A DNA stretch of 9,960 nucleotides from JAUVXY01 sp964392345 (GCA_964392345.1 CAYMPQ010000064.1:1-9960); one strand, 5' to 3'; counted from the stretch's first letter, positions 1-6,701 are shown. Numbers and translations are program-made. The notes: generated by a model not told the origin, from the letters alone.

Positions 1-263
1 CAATTTTAGGCTACATATCATTAGCATCATTTTCTCTTGCGATAATATGTATTAAGTATTCAGTTAGCATGATTTTAGCTGTACCTGTATTTGTCATTTC
101 ATTTATTTGGTACTTTAGATTAACATTAAAAAAAGATAGTCCGGCAAAAGAACCCGAAAGATTATTAAAACATAAAGAATTCTATATCTTTACACTATTA
201 ATATTAATAGTTTTACTTTTTGCAAAAATATTAGATCCACATTTAGCTTTCTTATTAAAATAG
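1..263 (+). CDS. UbiA-family prenyltransferase, C-terminal fragment (DPPR synthase-like)
   Basis: The frame is open from base 3 to the TAG at 261-263, so this is the tail of a gene that starts before the window; the ATG at 69 is internal. About 86 residues are visible. They form two hydrophobic stretches, then a short polar loop (KKDSPAKEPERLLKHKEF), then a last membrane helix and a short tail. A cytosolic-looking loop with an acidic-Pro-Glu-x-Leu-Leu pattern before the final helix resembles the end of decaprenyl-phosphate phosphoribosyltransferase-type UbiA proteins, which move 5-phosphoribose from PRPP to a polyprenyl phosphate in the membrane. The HAD phosphatase starts one base after this stop, a pairing often seen with this UbiA subgroup. 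The catalytic aspartate motifs lie upstream and cannot be checked. Membrane protein: sure. UbiA: likely. Substrate: inference. Confidence 0.6.
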   Translation, partial: ILGYISLASFSLAIICIKYSVSMILAVPVFVISFIWYFRLTLKKDSPAKEPERLLKHKEFYIFTLLILIVLLFAKILDPHLAFLLK

Positions 264-264
264 C

Positions 265-906
265 ATGAAAAAAATAGCAGTATTTGATTTTGACGGAACA
301 TTAATAAAAAGAGATTCTATGGTGTTGTTTTTTTCCAGATACTTTAAGTTTTTATCACTTCATGGTTTTTTAAATGCACCACAGTTACTTATAGATACCT
401 TAAAATTTGCATTAAAATTATACTCCCGAAAACAATATAAAGAAAAATTTATAAATTCAATCATCGACTCATCTAAGATAAATGATATAGATAAGTTAGC
501 CAATGATTTTTCTGAATATCTTCTGACAAAAATTTATATTGATGCCAGAAGGAAAATTGAGACATTAAAAAGAGATGGATTTGAATTGGTTCTACTAAGT
601 GCATCACCTGATTTTTATCTTAAAAAAATAAAAGATAAATTAGGATTTTCAAAACTAATTTGCACAAAAACTTATTATAAAGACAGAAAAATTATTATTA
701 GTGGGAAAAATTGCTATGGTAAAAACAAGATTAAAATGTTTTTAGATAAATATAAAATAAAAGATATTAATTGGAAAGAGTCTTACTGTTTTTCAGATTG
801 CAGCTCAGATAAAAAACTATTAAGTTATTTTGGCAAATCGTATTTTATTAATAACAAAAAGCTAGCAAAGAATAATCCTCAGTTTAAGTACCTGAGATGG
901 AATTAA
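265..906 (+). CDS. HAD-superfamily phosphatase, subfamily IB
   Basis: A soluble 213-residue protein with all four HAD motifs. Motif I is VFDFDGTL with nucleophile Asp8 and Asp10. Motif II is LLSASP with Ser112. The Lys of motif III is in YGKNKIK near residue 153. Motif IV is FSDCSSD with Asp178 and Asp182. The N-C-x-G-x-x-K region and overall size fit the phosphoserine-phosphatase-like IB group, with a helical cap at about residues 20-90. The ATG lies one base after the stop of the UbiA-like gene and has no clear ribosome site of its own, so translation is probably coupled. By context it may remove the 5-phosphate from a polyprenyl-phosphoryl-pentose phosphate; that substrate is inferred. The gene is very AT-rich (two sampled 60-base lines gave 22-25% GC). 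Its stop overlaps the stop of the opposing reductase gene. Confidence 0.85.
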   Translation: MKKIAVFDFDGTLIKRDSMVLFFSRYFKFLSLHGFLNAPQLLIDTLKFALKLYSRKQYKEKFINSIIDSSKINDIDKLANDFSEYLLTKIYIDARRKIETLKRDGFELVLLSASPDFYLKKIKDKLGFSKLICTKTYYKDRKIIISGKNCYGKNKIKMFLDKYKIKDINWKESYCFSDCSSDKKLLSYFGKSYFINNKKLAKNNPQFKYLRWN

Positions 907-1757
907 TTTTCCTTAATGTAATCTTCTAATGCCTCTTTCCAGTGCCTCAAATCTTCCAGTCCTATTTTCCGCAAGTTAACATTATCTAACACTGAATATC
1001 TGGGACGTCTTGCTTTTGCTCCAAATTCTTCACTAGTAGTAGGTGAAATATTAGGGGAGAGTCCAGCGAGTTTAAAAATTTCACAGGCAAATTCATACCA
1101 GCTACAGCTTCCAGTGTTTGTCATATGATAAAGACCATACTTGTCAGTCTGAATAAGTTCATAAAGTTTTTCTGTAACATCCTTAGTGCTGGTAGGAGTA
1201 AGAACCTGATCATCTACAACTTTTATATCTTTTCCTTCTTTTGCAAGTTTTATCATAAGATCTACAAAATTACTTCCTTTCCCATAAGGACCAGCATGAC
1301 CATAAAGCCCGCATACTCTTACCAGATAATATTTACTTAACATATATTGAACAATATGCTCCCCGGCTAATTTAGAGATGCCGTAGAGACTTACAGGCTT
1401 TGGACAATCATCTTCTGTATAAGGAGTGCTTTTATCCCCTCCAAAAATAAAATCAGTACTAAAATGCATAAGAGGTATGTCCAAATCCAGGCAAATTTTT
1501 GCCAAATTTTTAACCCCCAATGCATTTACTTTAAAACTGGATAAAACCTCGTCCTCACAAAGATTAACCCGATGGAAAGCAGCAGTATTTATGATTAAAT
1601 CAGGCTTTATTTTTTTTAAAACTTCATCACACACATTAAAATCGCAAACTTCTATATCTTCCTGCGTAAGCCCGGCTACATCTAACCCTTTCTCTTTAAA
1701 ATAACTCTTTATATCCGTTCCCAGCTGTCCGTTTGCGCCAATTAATGCTATCTTCAC
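903..1757 (-). CDS. rfbD: dTDP-4-dehydrorhamnose reductase family protein (RmlD-like SDR)
   Basis: A 284-residue extended short-chain dehydrogenase. The N-terminal Rossmann motif GANGQLG covers residues 7-13. INTAAFHRVN near 56 replaces the usual INAAAYTAVD. STDFIF at 100-105 supplies the active-site Ser/Thr. YGISK gives catalytic Tyr125 and Lys129. RRPRYSVLDN near the end is a substrate-side motif typical of RmlD. The usual reaction is NADPH reduction of dTDP-4-keto-rhamnose to dTDP-rhamnose in the cytosol. No rmlA, rmlB or rmlC lies in this window, so the true substrate could be another 4-keto nucleotide sugar. The start is GTG at 1757-1755 with a strong GGGAGG five bases upstream. It is the last gene of the minus-strand cluster and its GC content (about 37% in sampled lines) is clearly above that of the facing HAD gene. 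Confidence 0.85.
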   Translation of the reverse strand: MKIALIGANGQLGTDIKSYFKEKGLDVAGLTQEDIEVCDFNVCDEVLKKIKPDLIINTAAFHRVNLCEDEVLSSFKVNALGVKNLAKICLDLDIPLMHFSTDFIFGGDKSTPYTEDDCPKPVSLYGISKLAGEHIVQYMLSKYYLVRVCGLYGHAGPYGKGSNFVDLMIKLAKEGKDIKVVDDQVLTPTSTKDVTEKLYELIQTDKYGLYHMTNTGSCSWYEFACEIFKLAGLSPNISPTTSEEFGAKARRPRYSVLDNVNLRKIGLEDLRHWKEALEDYIKEN

Positions 1758-1762
1758 CTTTG

Positions 1763-1768
1763 CCTCCC
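1763..1768 (-). promoter_or_regulatory. Strong Shine-Dalgarno for the RmlD-like gene
   Basis: Read on the minus strand, GGGAGG is followed by the five bases CAAAG and then GTG. This fixes a GTG start at 1757 and is the best ribosome site in the window. Confidence 0.75.
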
Positions 1769-1843
1769 AATGTTCTAGTAATATCTATAGTTTTACCTCT
1801 TTTAAAGAAATTCTTACTGATAATATACTTTTAACAAATTTAT

Positions 1844-2593
1844 TTATCCAGCTACAAATTTTAAAAATAAATAAAACCCTGCATCTATAAATATTAATAT
1901 TGCATAAGAAGCCATAATAATTAAAAGCTTCTTTTTCTTACTATAAAAAACATTTATCCTCAAAATCTCTATAATAATTATTCCTAATATAAATACGTAC
2001 ACAAAAGTGAAAAATTTACTTACATATAGCTTATTAAAAAACATAACAAATGGATGTTTTTTATACCAGGGTTCTTTTTCTAATCGGTCAAAATAATCTT
2101 TTTCTATTCTAAATATATTATTTTCAGGACTATTTATAAATTCTCCAATATTGATTCTGGATAAGTCATAGCCATCATTTATTTTTAGATTAAATTCTAA
2201 ATAACTATAATCTGCAGGTGTAAAAACAATTTCGTCAGAGTAGTCATACTGATCAAGAGTAGCATCAAATTCAATCCTGCTATCATCAATTACTAAAATA
2301 CTATCACTTTCTTCCCATTCAAAAACTTCATAACCAGTAATTTTTCCATCAGTTTGGACCTCCCCGCTGAATCTGGAATCCTTTCTATCTATACTCCATG
2401 CTATATGAATATCATCATCTTTATCTTCCCAGATATAATAGCCATAACTGGCTCCTGGAATAAAAAATATCCCCTTGCAGCCAGTACTAATGATTAGAAA
2501 AGAAAATATCATTAAAGCTACTAATAATATTTTTAAACAATTAATATATATTCTCTTATCTTTAAATTTATAATTTTTTTGTTTTATACCCAT
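1844..2593 (-). CDS. Unrecognised membrane-anchored protein with an extracytoplasmic beta-rich domain
   Basis: I do not recognise a named family for this 249-residue protein. Residues about 20-38 form a hydrophobic N-terminal segment ending in ISTGC (Cys39), which resembles a lipobox, although position -3 is Ser rather than Leu/Val/Ile, so it may be a lipoprotein or a simple anchor. Residues about 45-190 are polar and beta-rich, with HIAWS, RFSGEVQTDGKI, EWEESDS, FNLKINDGYD and INIGEF. This spacing faintly recalls uncharacterised bacterial lipoproteins with a W-H-x-R-W ... FSG ... E-x-D order, from memory only. Two membrane helices follow at about 192-213 and 221-247, separated by a lysine-rich turn. 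The ATG at 2593 has no good ribosome site; an AGGAAG lies too far upstream. It sits 28 bases after the deacetylase gene, so it is probably in the same transcript and the same envelope process. Confidence 0.75.
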   Translation of the reverse strand: MGIKQKNYKFKDKRIYINCLKILLVALMIFSFLIISTGCKGIFFIPGASYGYYIWEDKDDDIHIAWSIDRKDSRFSGEVQTDGKITGYEVFEWEESDSILVIDDSRIEFDATLDQYDYSDEIVFTPADYSYLEFNLKINDGYDLSRINIGEFINSPENNIFRIEKDYFDRLEKEPWYKKHPFVMFFNKLYVSKFFTFVYVFILGIIIIEILRINVFYSKKKKLLIIMASYAILIFIDAGFYLFLKFVAG

Positions 2594-2621
2594 ATTTATT
2601 TTTTTATTAACACAATACTTC

Positions 2622-2936
2622 CTAATCTTTTATCTCTATTCCAATATCATCACAATCAATATAATTACCGCGAGAAGTTGCTCTAAATTTTATAAGAGAC
2701 TTTTCAGATTTAATACCTTTTAGCTTTACCATTAAATTAATTTCATCTTCTCCCTCTATAATATATGAGTCACTAACCCACATATATATACCTTCGCTAA
2801 TACCAGGATACTGGTTAATATATCCATCAGGATTTACTCCTACAAGCTCAATATTGTCAGGAAGTTCCAGTTCAAGTGAAGTAATTTCAATACTTTTCTT
2901 ATTACTATTTTTTATAATAAATTCAACAGTAAATTC
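2622..2936 (-). repeat. Shared C-terminal domain, copy A (deacetylase)
   Basis: Encodes about 104 residues plus the stop, from KEFTVEF to IEIKD. It aligns without any gap to 4102-4416 at a fixed offset of 1480 bases. By eye about 73 of 104 residues match. The longest exact DNA match I found is 24 bases (2770-2793 against 4250-4273). The core reads PDGYINQ, PGIS, GIYMWVSDSYIIEGE. Confidence 0.9.
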
Positions 2937-3452
2937 CTTGTCAATCTTCTTATCATATTCATCAATTATATACTCAATTACTATGCTCCTATCCAGTTTT
3001 AGATAATTTGCATATTGATTGGGTGGAATATAGCTATTAAACTCATCCCTCTTTATATTATAAAGATCTATTGTTCTCATATCTTCAATCCCTCCCCAAT
3101 ACCTGACAGCACCTCTATAACCTGCCTGAGGAAGTAAATGCAACTTTTCATCTGAATGATTATCGTAAGGCCACGCAAAAAATAAAACCTCCTTATCCAG
3201 ATGTGACTCTATATCCTTCTTTGATTGAATTAGTTCATATAAGAATTCTTCATCAGAACATAATCCCAATCTTATATGATTTACAGAATGTGATAAAAAT
3301 TCACATCCATATTCATCCATTTCTTTAATCTCAGGCCATATAAGTATAGGTCTTGCTACATTAGTTCTCTTATTGAAATACCTATTTGTCTCTCTATCAG
3401 CATCTGAATCCCTGATTGCACCAGTAACTAAAAAAACAGTCATCTTATATCC
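2622..3452 (-). CDS. Polysaccharide deacetylase (NodB/CE4) with C-terminal Ig-like domain, 3' part of a gap-split gene
   Basis: The frame is open from the gap edge: Gly-Tyr-Lys precede the ATG at 3443, giving GYKMTVFLVTGAI, a typical second NodB strand, so that ATG is internal. Counting from it, a CE4 domain covers residues 1-150, with IWPEIKEMDEYGCEFLSHS and SHSVNH (metal His52 and His56), then FFAWPYDNH and the late YRGAVRY region. The first motif (T/S-F-D-D-G) is missing and should lie in the gap. Residues about 170-273 form a separate beta-rich domain almost copied at the end of the GT-C protein. CE4 enzymes remove N- or O-acetyl groups from glycans using a divalent metal. With the CARDB piece at 3553-4026 this is most likely one secreted protein, CARDB-NodB-Ig-like. 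Its glycan substrate is unknown. Confidence 0.85.
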   Translation of the reverse strand, partial: GYKMTVFLVTGAIRDSDADRETNRYFNKRTNVARPILIWPEIKEMDEYGCEFLSHSVNHIRLGLCSDEEFLYELIQSKKDIESHLDKEVLFFAWPYDNHSDEKLHLLPQAGYRGAVRYWGGIEDMRTIDLYNIKRDEFNSYIPPNQYANYLKLDRSIVIEYIIDEYDKKIDKEFTVEFIIKNSNKKSIEITSLELELPDNIELVGVNPDGYINQYPGISEGIYMWVSDSYIIEGEDEINLMVKLKGIKSEKSLIKFRATSRGNYIDCDDIGIEIKD

Positions 3453-3552
3453 NNNNNNNNNNNNNNNNNNNNNNNNNNNNNNNNNNNNNNNNNNNNNNNN
3501 NNNNNNNNNNNNNNNNNNNNNNNNNNNNNNNNNNNNNNNNNNNNNNNNNNNN
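3453..3552. other. Assembly gap (100 N)
   Basis: A run of exactly 100 N, a usual placeholder for unknown length. Codons end cleanly at 3553 on one side and begin cleanly at 3452 on the other, so one continuous gene needs a true gap divisible by three. The missing end of the CARDB domain plus the first NodB strand suggest about 40-60 missing residues, which is an estimate. Confidence 0.98.
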
Positions 3553-4026
3553 AAAAGACCCTATTCCATCAGAAGATATTTTCAATTTGCATGAAGCTAG
3601 AGAGTCTTCAGTTACCTTATCTACTGCCTTCAAACTTGTATTAAAAGTAACTTTTTCTCCAATGTCCAAAGTATCAATATTCCAGCTGGTCTCCCCCTTA
3701 TCTAATATAAAAAGGTCAGATAAAGCTAAAGTCACTTTTACATTTCTTGCTTCTACATCACCATTATTTGTAACACTTATATTTACATTTACACTTTCAC
3801 CCGGATATAAATCTCCGCCATTTAAATCTATAAGTTTTATATTAGAATCTGAAAATGAGGGATATAATTTTTCTATACCCTTATCACCTGTTTTAGCACT
3901 TACAGAACAACATATGAGAAGTAAAGAAACACTGACTACACAAACAACTACCACTAATATATTAATTAATTTTTTATCTTTTTTTGAATATTTTTTACCC
4001 TGTTTAATATTACCAATAACTTTCAT
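3553..4026 (-). CDS. Secreted CARDB-domain protein, 5' part of the gap-split deacetylase gene
   Basis: 158 codons are visible, from the ATG at 4026 to the gap. The ATG follows AGGG at a spacing of about 10 bases (ATAGGGTAGTTTATG), which is acceptable. The N-terminus has a lysine-rich stretch (residues 1-22), a hydrophobic segment at about 23-43 and a Cys-Cys pair (LLICCS), so it is a signal peptide, lipoprotein signal or anchor. From about residue 55 comes one CARDB-like beta-sandwich: SNIKLIDLNGGDLYPGES, then VNISVTNNGDVEARNVKVTL, then DIGEKVTFNTSLK. This is the usual order of the adhesion-type CARDB fold found in outside-facing proteins. The frame is still open at the gap, and the reading resumes beyond it within a NodB domain. 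I read this as the export signal and first domain of that deacetylase; two separate genes remain possible until the gap is closed. Confidence 0.8.
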
Positions 4027-4095
4027 AAACTACCCTATATTTTCCATACAACTTAAAATACTCTTTTTTTCAGCATTTTACCATTATAAACTAAA

Positions 4096-4124
4096 ATTAT
4101 ATTAACCTTTTATCTCTATTTCAA
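4096..4124 (-). promoter_or_regulatory. Sigma-70/sigma-A type promoter upstream of the CARDB-deacetylase gene
   Basis: On the minus strand TTGAAA (4124-4119) is followed by a 17-base spacer and a perfect TATAAT (4101-4096). The -35 box lies in the last codons of the GT-C gene and the -10 box just past its stop. Transcription would begin near 4089, leaving about 60 bases before the ATG at 4026. A second TATAAT at 4088-4083 lacks a good -35. Confidence 0.5.
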
Positions 4125-4416
4125 TATCGTCACAATTAACATACTTTTCATGAGTAGTTGCCCTAAATTTTACAGTAGACTTTCCAGGCCTTATGCCCCT
4201 TAGTTCTACAATCAAATTAATTTTGCTCTCTCCCTCTATAATATATGAATCACTAACCCACATATATATACCTCTGCTGATACCTGGCTGCTGGTTAATA
4301 TACCCATCAGGTCTTACCCCTATAAGTTCAATGTTATCTGGAAGTTCCAGCTCAAGGGAAGAAATTTTAATACTTTCCTTATTTTTATTTCTGATAGCAT
4401 ATTCAATAGTAAATTT
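4102..4416 (-). repeat. Shared C-terminal domain, copy B (GT-C glycosyltransferase)
   Basis: The partner of 2622-2936, from KKFTIEY to IEIKG and the stop. The strand pattern (IRNKNKESIKISSLELELP, then PGISRGIYMWVSD, then a final FRATTHEKYVNCDD) looks like an Ig-like or CARDB/DUF11-like beta-sandwich. Outer-face location follows from the membrane domain before it. I do not know a named family for it. Confidence 0.9.
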
Positions 4417-5751
4417 TTTACCAAATTCTTGAGTAAGATTGTCAGTTGAACAAGAAATTTTAATGTTAACTATTGGACTTACAACTTTAAAAAGCCTTAA
4501 AGTTTCATTGTACCTATCCCAAAAATAGGTTTTTCCTATTTGTTCAGTATTAAATACTGATCTGAGTGTTCCACTGTTCCCTACGAAATATACTGGTATA
4601 TTTTTATCAAGTGCTTCAATCATACTTTCAGCTGTATATTCAGAGCTATTGTGATAAACATATGTTATTTCTTTTTTTCCGTATTCATATCTATTAACGA
4701 ACATCCCGATATTGGTTGATTTTGCTCTCACATATATTTTAGATTCATCCTCCATATTATCAAAAGCTTCATCCCAGAATTTATAAACATCCTCAGGCTC
4801 CGACAAATCTACTTTGCCATAATTTGCATATATAAACGAAGCTGGCTGAAAAGCAAAGAACAAAAATATAACTGTTACCATAAAATATTTCAAAAAATTA
4901 TCAACCTTTAATATTTTCCTCTTATTTAATGACTTATTTAAAAGAAAATTTGATGTATTCAGTATCAATAAAAATCCAGATGCAATATAAATAGTAATTA
5001 CCAACATTGCATCAAGTGCATAATTTGAATTTGCATAGGGCAGATATAAAGGGGGTACAATAAAATTAAAAATTATTAGAAGAAATGAACAGATTCCAAA
5101 CTTCCAATTCCTTTTAATTAAAAAGATAAACCCTGCCACCGATATAATAATTAAGACAATGCCAAAATTATTGTAAACAATAAGTAAATAATCTTTTATA
5201 ACTCCTAAAATTTCAGAAACAGCCCTATTACCAAAATGCCCTCCATGTAATTCTCCTGTTACCTTTCTTCCTGTTACATAATAGAATAATTTCTGAAGAC
5301 TGGTTACCTCTCCATATCCTTGAAGTGACCTTATAGGAAGATATAAATACGATAGTAAAGGTAAAATAAAAAATAATATACTAATAAAAATTGCTTTAAC
5401 GCTTTTAAAAATTTTAGGGTTTACAATAACTACATACAAAAGTAAGGCTGGCACTACAAAAAAGGCAATAGGGTGATTTGTTAAACTTAAGCCAAGACAA
5501 AAGAAGAAATAATATAAATATTTCCTGGTTTTATTTTCACTATACCGAATTGCTGAAAAAATCAATAAAATTATAAAAAAACTATTTAATGTATCAAACT
5601 CCAATCTATTTGCCACATGCCAAAAAGGAAGAATAAAAGCAAATACCAGAGAGCTTATTAAGCTTATTGCCTCATTTTTTATGAGTCTATTAATTGAAAG
5701 AAATAAAAATAGGATCGTAAGTGCACCAAATATTGCTGAAAAAAGATTAAG
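4102..5751 (-). CDS. TMEM260/DUF2723-type GT-C glycosyltransferase with C-terminal Ig-like domain, 5' end lost in gap
   Basis: About 549 residues are visible. The first part is a polytopic membrane domain that begins in the gap with LNLFSAIFGALT. It includes FILPFWHVANRLEFDTLN, GLSLTNHPIAFF and, after several helices, YLYLPIRS followed by FYYVTGRKVTG. These are typical of the DUF2723 (TMEM260-like) GT-C group, related to protein O-mannosyltransferases that use lipid-linked sugars outside the membrane. The expected N-terminal acidic loop and HPPGYP-type motif are missing with the gap. A soluble outside region of about 100 residues follows the last helix, then the 104-residue C-terminal domain shared with the deacetylase. 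No start can be fixed: TTG at 5859 has no ribosome site at a useful distance, so the true start is probably inside the gap. The acceptor (protein or glycan) cannot be told from sequence. Confidence 0.8.
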   Translation of the reverse strand, partial: LNLFSAIFGALTILFLFLSINRLIKNEAISLISSLVFAFILPFWHVANRLEFDTLNSFFIILLIFSAIRYSENKTRKYLYYFFFCLGLSLTNHPIAFFVVPALLLYVVIVNPKIFKSVKAIFISILFFILPLLSYLYLPIRSLQGYGEVTSLQKLFYYVTGRKVTGELHGGHFGNRAVSEILGVIKDYLLIVYNNFGIVLIIISVAGFIFLIKRNWKFGICSFLLIIFNFIVPPLYLPYANSNYALDAMLVITIYIASGFLLILNTSNFLLNKSLNKRKILKVDNFLKYFMVTVIFLFFAFQPASFIYANYGKVDLSEPEDVYKFWDEAFDNMEDESKIYVRAKSTNIGMFVNRYEYGKKEITYVYHNSSEYTAESMIEALDKNIPVYFVGNSGTLRSVFNTEQIGKTYFWDRYNETLRLFKVVSPIVNIKISCSTDNLTQEFGKKFTIEYAIRNKNKESIKISSLELELPDNIELIGVRPDGYINQQPGISRGIYMWVSDSYIIEGESKINLIVELRGIRPGKSTVKFRATTHEKYVNCDDIEIEIKG

Positions 5752-5851
5752 NNNNNNNNNNNNNNNNNNNNNNNNNNNNNNNNNNNNNNNNNNNNNNNNN
5801 NNNNNNNNNNNNNNNNNNNNNNNNNNNNNNNNNNNNNNNNNNNNNNNNNNN
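5752..5851. other. Assembly gap (100 N)
   Basis: A second run of exactly 100 N. It hides the start of the GT-C gene. Relatives usually have about 70-80 residues before the LNLFSA segment, so the true gap is likely longer than 100 bases; this is an estimate. Confidence 0.98.
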
Positions 5852-5862
5852 ATTATCAATAC

Positions 5863-6201
5863 TTATAAATTAAATACTATAACTCCTGCAATTACCAAAA
5901 AATTTCCTATAATTCTCCATTTATCAATGTCTTCCTTAAGAATCTTCCATGCAAACAACATAATAAAAAAGTAATTTAATGCAGTAAAAGAATAAAAAAC
6001 AGAAAAATCAATTACTCTCATTGTAATGATAGAAAGTATTGGGACAAGTAAAAATAAAAATATGCTTACCAGTAGATATTTATTTTTAAGATTATAAACT
6101 AAAGGCTTTTTAAAATTTACTTTAATAGCTCCAATTTTAAGATTAACCTGCGCTAAAGCAACTAAAAATTGAATTAGAACAGCTAAAAAAATATAAAGCA
6201 T
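5863..6201 (-). CDS. Small EamA/SMR-like membrane protein (ArnE-like flippase subunit)
   Basis: A 112-residue protein with four predicted membrane helices at about 1-20, 43-60, 66-86 and 94-111. The start LIQFLVALAQVNLKIGA resembles the first helix of small multidrug resistance and EamA half-transporters. ALNYFF followed by LFAWKILKED and a final IIGNFLVIAGVIVF is the usual EamA ending. In size and arrangement it matches ArnE of the ArnE/ArnF pair, which moves undecaprenyl-phosphate-aminoarabinose across the membrane. The ATG lies three bases after the stop of the gene before it, so the two are translationally coupled and probably form a heterodimer. Neighbouring GT2 and GT-C genes support lipid-linked sugar flipping rather than drug export, but that role is inferred. 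Confidence 0.8.
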   Translation of the reverse strand: MLYIFLAVLIQFLVALAQVNLKIGAIKVNFKKPLVYNLKNKYLLVSIFLFLLVPILSIITMRVIDFSVFYSFTALNYFFIMLFAWKILKEDIDKWRIIGNFLVIAGVIVFNL

Positions 6202-6204
6202 ATA

Positions 6205-6579
6205 TCATACACTTTCTAATTTTTTACTTGACATCATTATAATAAAAACTCCAAAAACTATTATTATTGAACCTATTATTTTTTTAACAGTAATAGCTTC
6301 TTGAAATAAAACTTTCCCTAAAATCAAAGAAAAAAAGTAATTCAAACTTAAGATAGGGTATATGAACGAAAGCTGAAATCTTCTATGCAGTATAAACCAG
6401 AAAAAAAACTTGGAACCGTATGTTATTATAAGAATAGATAACCAAAAAATAAAAACCCCTGAAAAACTAAGGTTCATTCCTATATACTTACCAGCTATAA
6501 TACTTAATAAATTAATACTAATAGTAAGAATAAGTATTAATATATAAAAAAATTTTTTATTAATATATTTAATTTTCAT
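6205..6579 (-). CDS. Small EamA/SMR-like membrane protein (ArnF-like flippase subunit)
   Basis: A 124-residue protein with four hydrophobic helices at about 10-30, 41-62, 70-90 and 98-117. It has the EamA-type SFIYPILSLNYFFSLILG, then VLFQEAITVKKIIGSIIIVFG, as in the second half of drug/metabolite transporters. It differs enough from its downstream partner to be a distinct subunit. The N-terminus is lysine-rich and probably cytosolic. It is the first gene of the minus-strand cluster and lies 252 bases from the divergent GT2 gene. The ATG at 6579 has only a weak ribosome site. Alternative reading: a general small-molecule exporter; the sugar-lipid neighbours make flipping more likely. Confidence 0.78.
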   Translation of the reverse strand: MKIKYINKKFFYILILILTISINLLSIIAGKYIGMNLSFSGVFIFWLSILIITYGSKFFFWFILHRRFQLSFIYPILSLNYFFSLILGKVLFQEAITVKKIIGSIIIVFGVFIIMMSSKKLESV

Positions 6580-6634
6580 TTCTGTACCACATTAATAATA
6601 CTGAACATATTAGAACCCATATTAACAGACATAT

Positions 6635-6663
6635 ATTGTATACTAAAATTATTTAAGTTTGAA
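6635..6663 (-). promoter_or_regulatory. Possible promoter for the EamA pair and GT-C gene
   Basis: Read on the minus strand: TTCAAA (6663-6658), a 17-base spacer, then TACAAT (6640-6635), each with four or five of six consensus bases. It lies about 55 bases before the ATG at 6579. The region is so AT-rich that chance matches are likely. Confidence 0.35.
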
Positions 6664-6701
6664 TAGACAACAAGGCAAAACTGTTTAGATAAAAAAAATT
6701 A

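Noticed and set aside
1805..1815. Short palindrome aagaa-a-ttctt between the RmlD-like gene and the unknown gene
   Set aside because: Only 11 bases in a very AT-rich spacer; no T-run to make a terminator and no second copy to support an operator.
3373..3594. Plus-strand reading frame running through the first N gap
   Set aside because: Most of its length is N and the rest is antisense to the deacetylase and CARDB coding sequence.
3587..4105. 172-codon plus-strand open frame
   Set aside because: Lies opposite the CARDB piece, which has a signal segment and a recognisable domain; the plus-strand translation shows no family pattern.
5681..5974. Plus-strand reading frame running through the second N gap
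   Set aside because: Antisense to the GT-C and EamA genes, with a third of it unknown bases.
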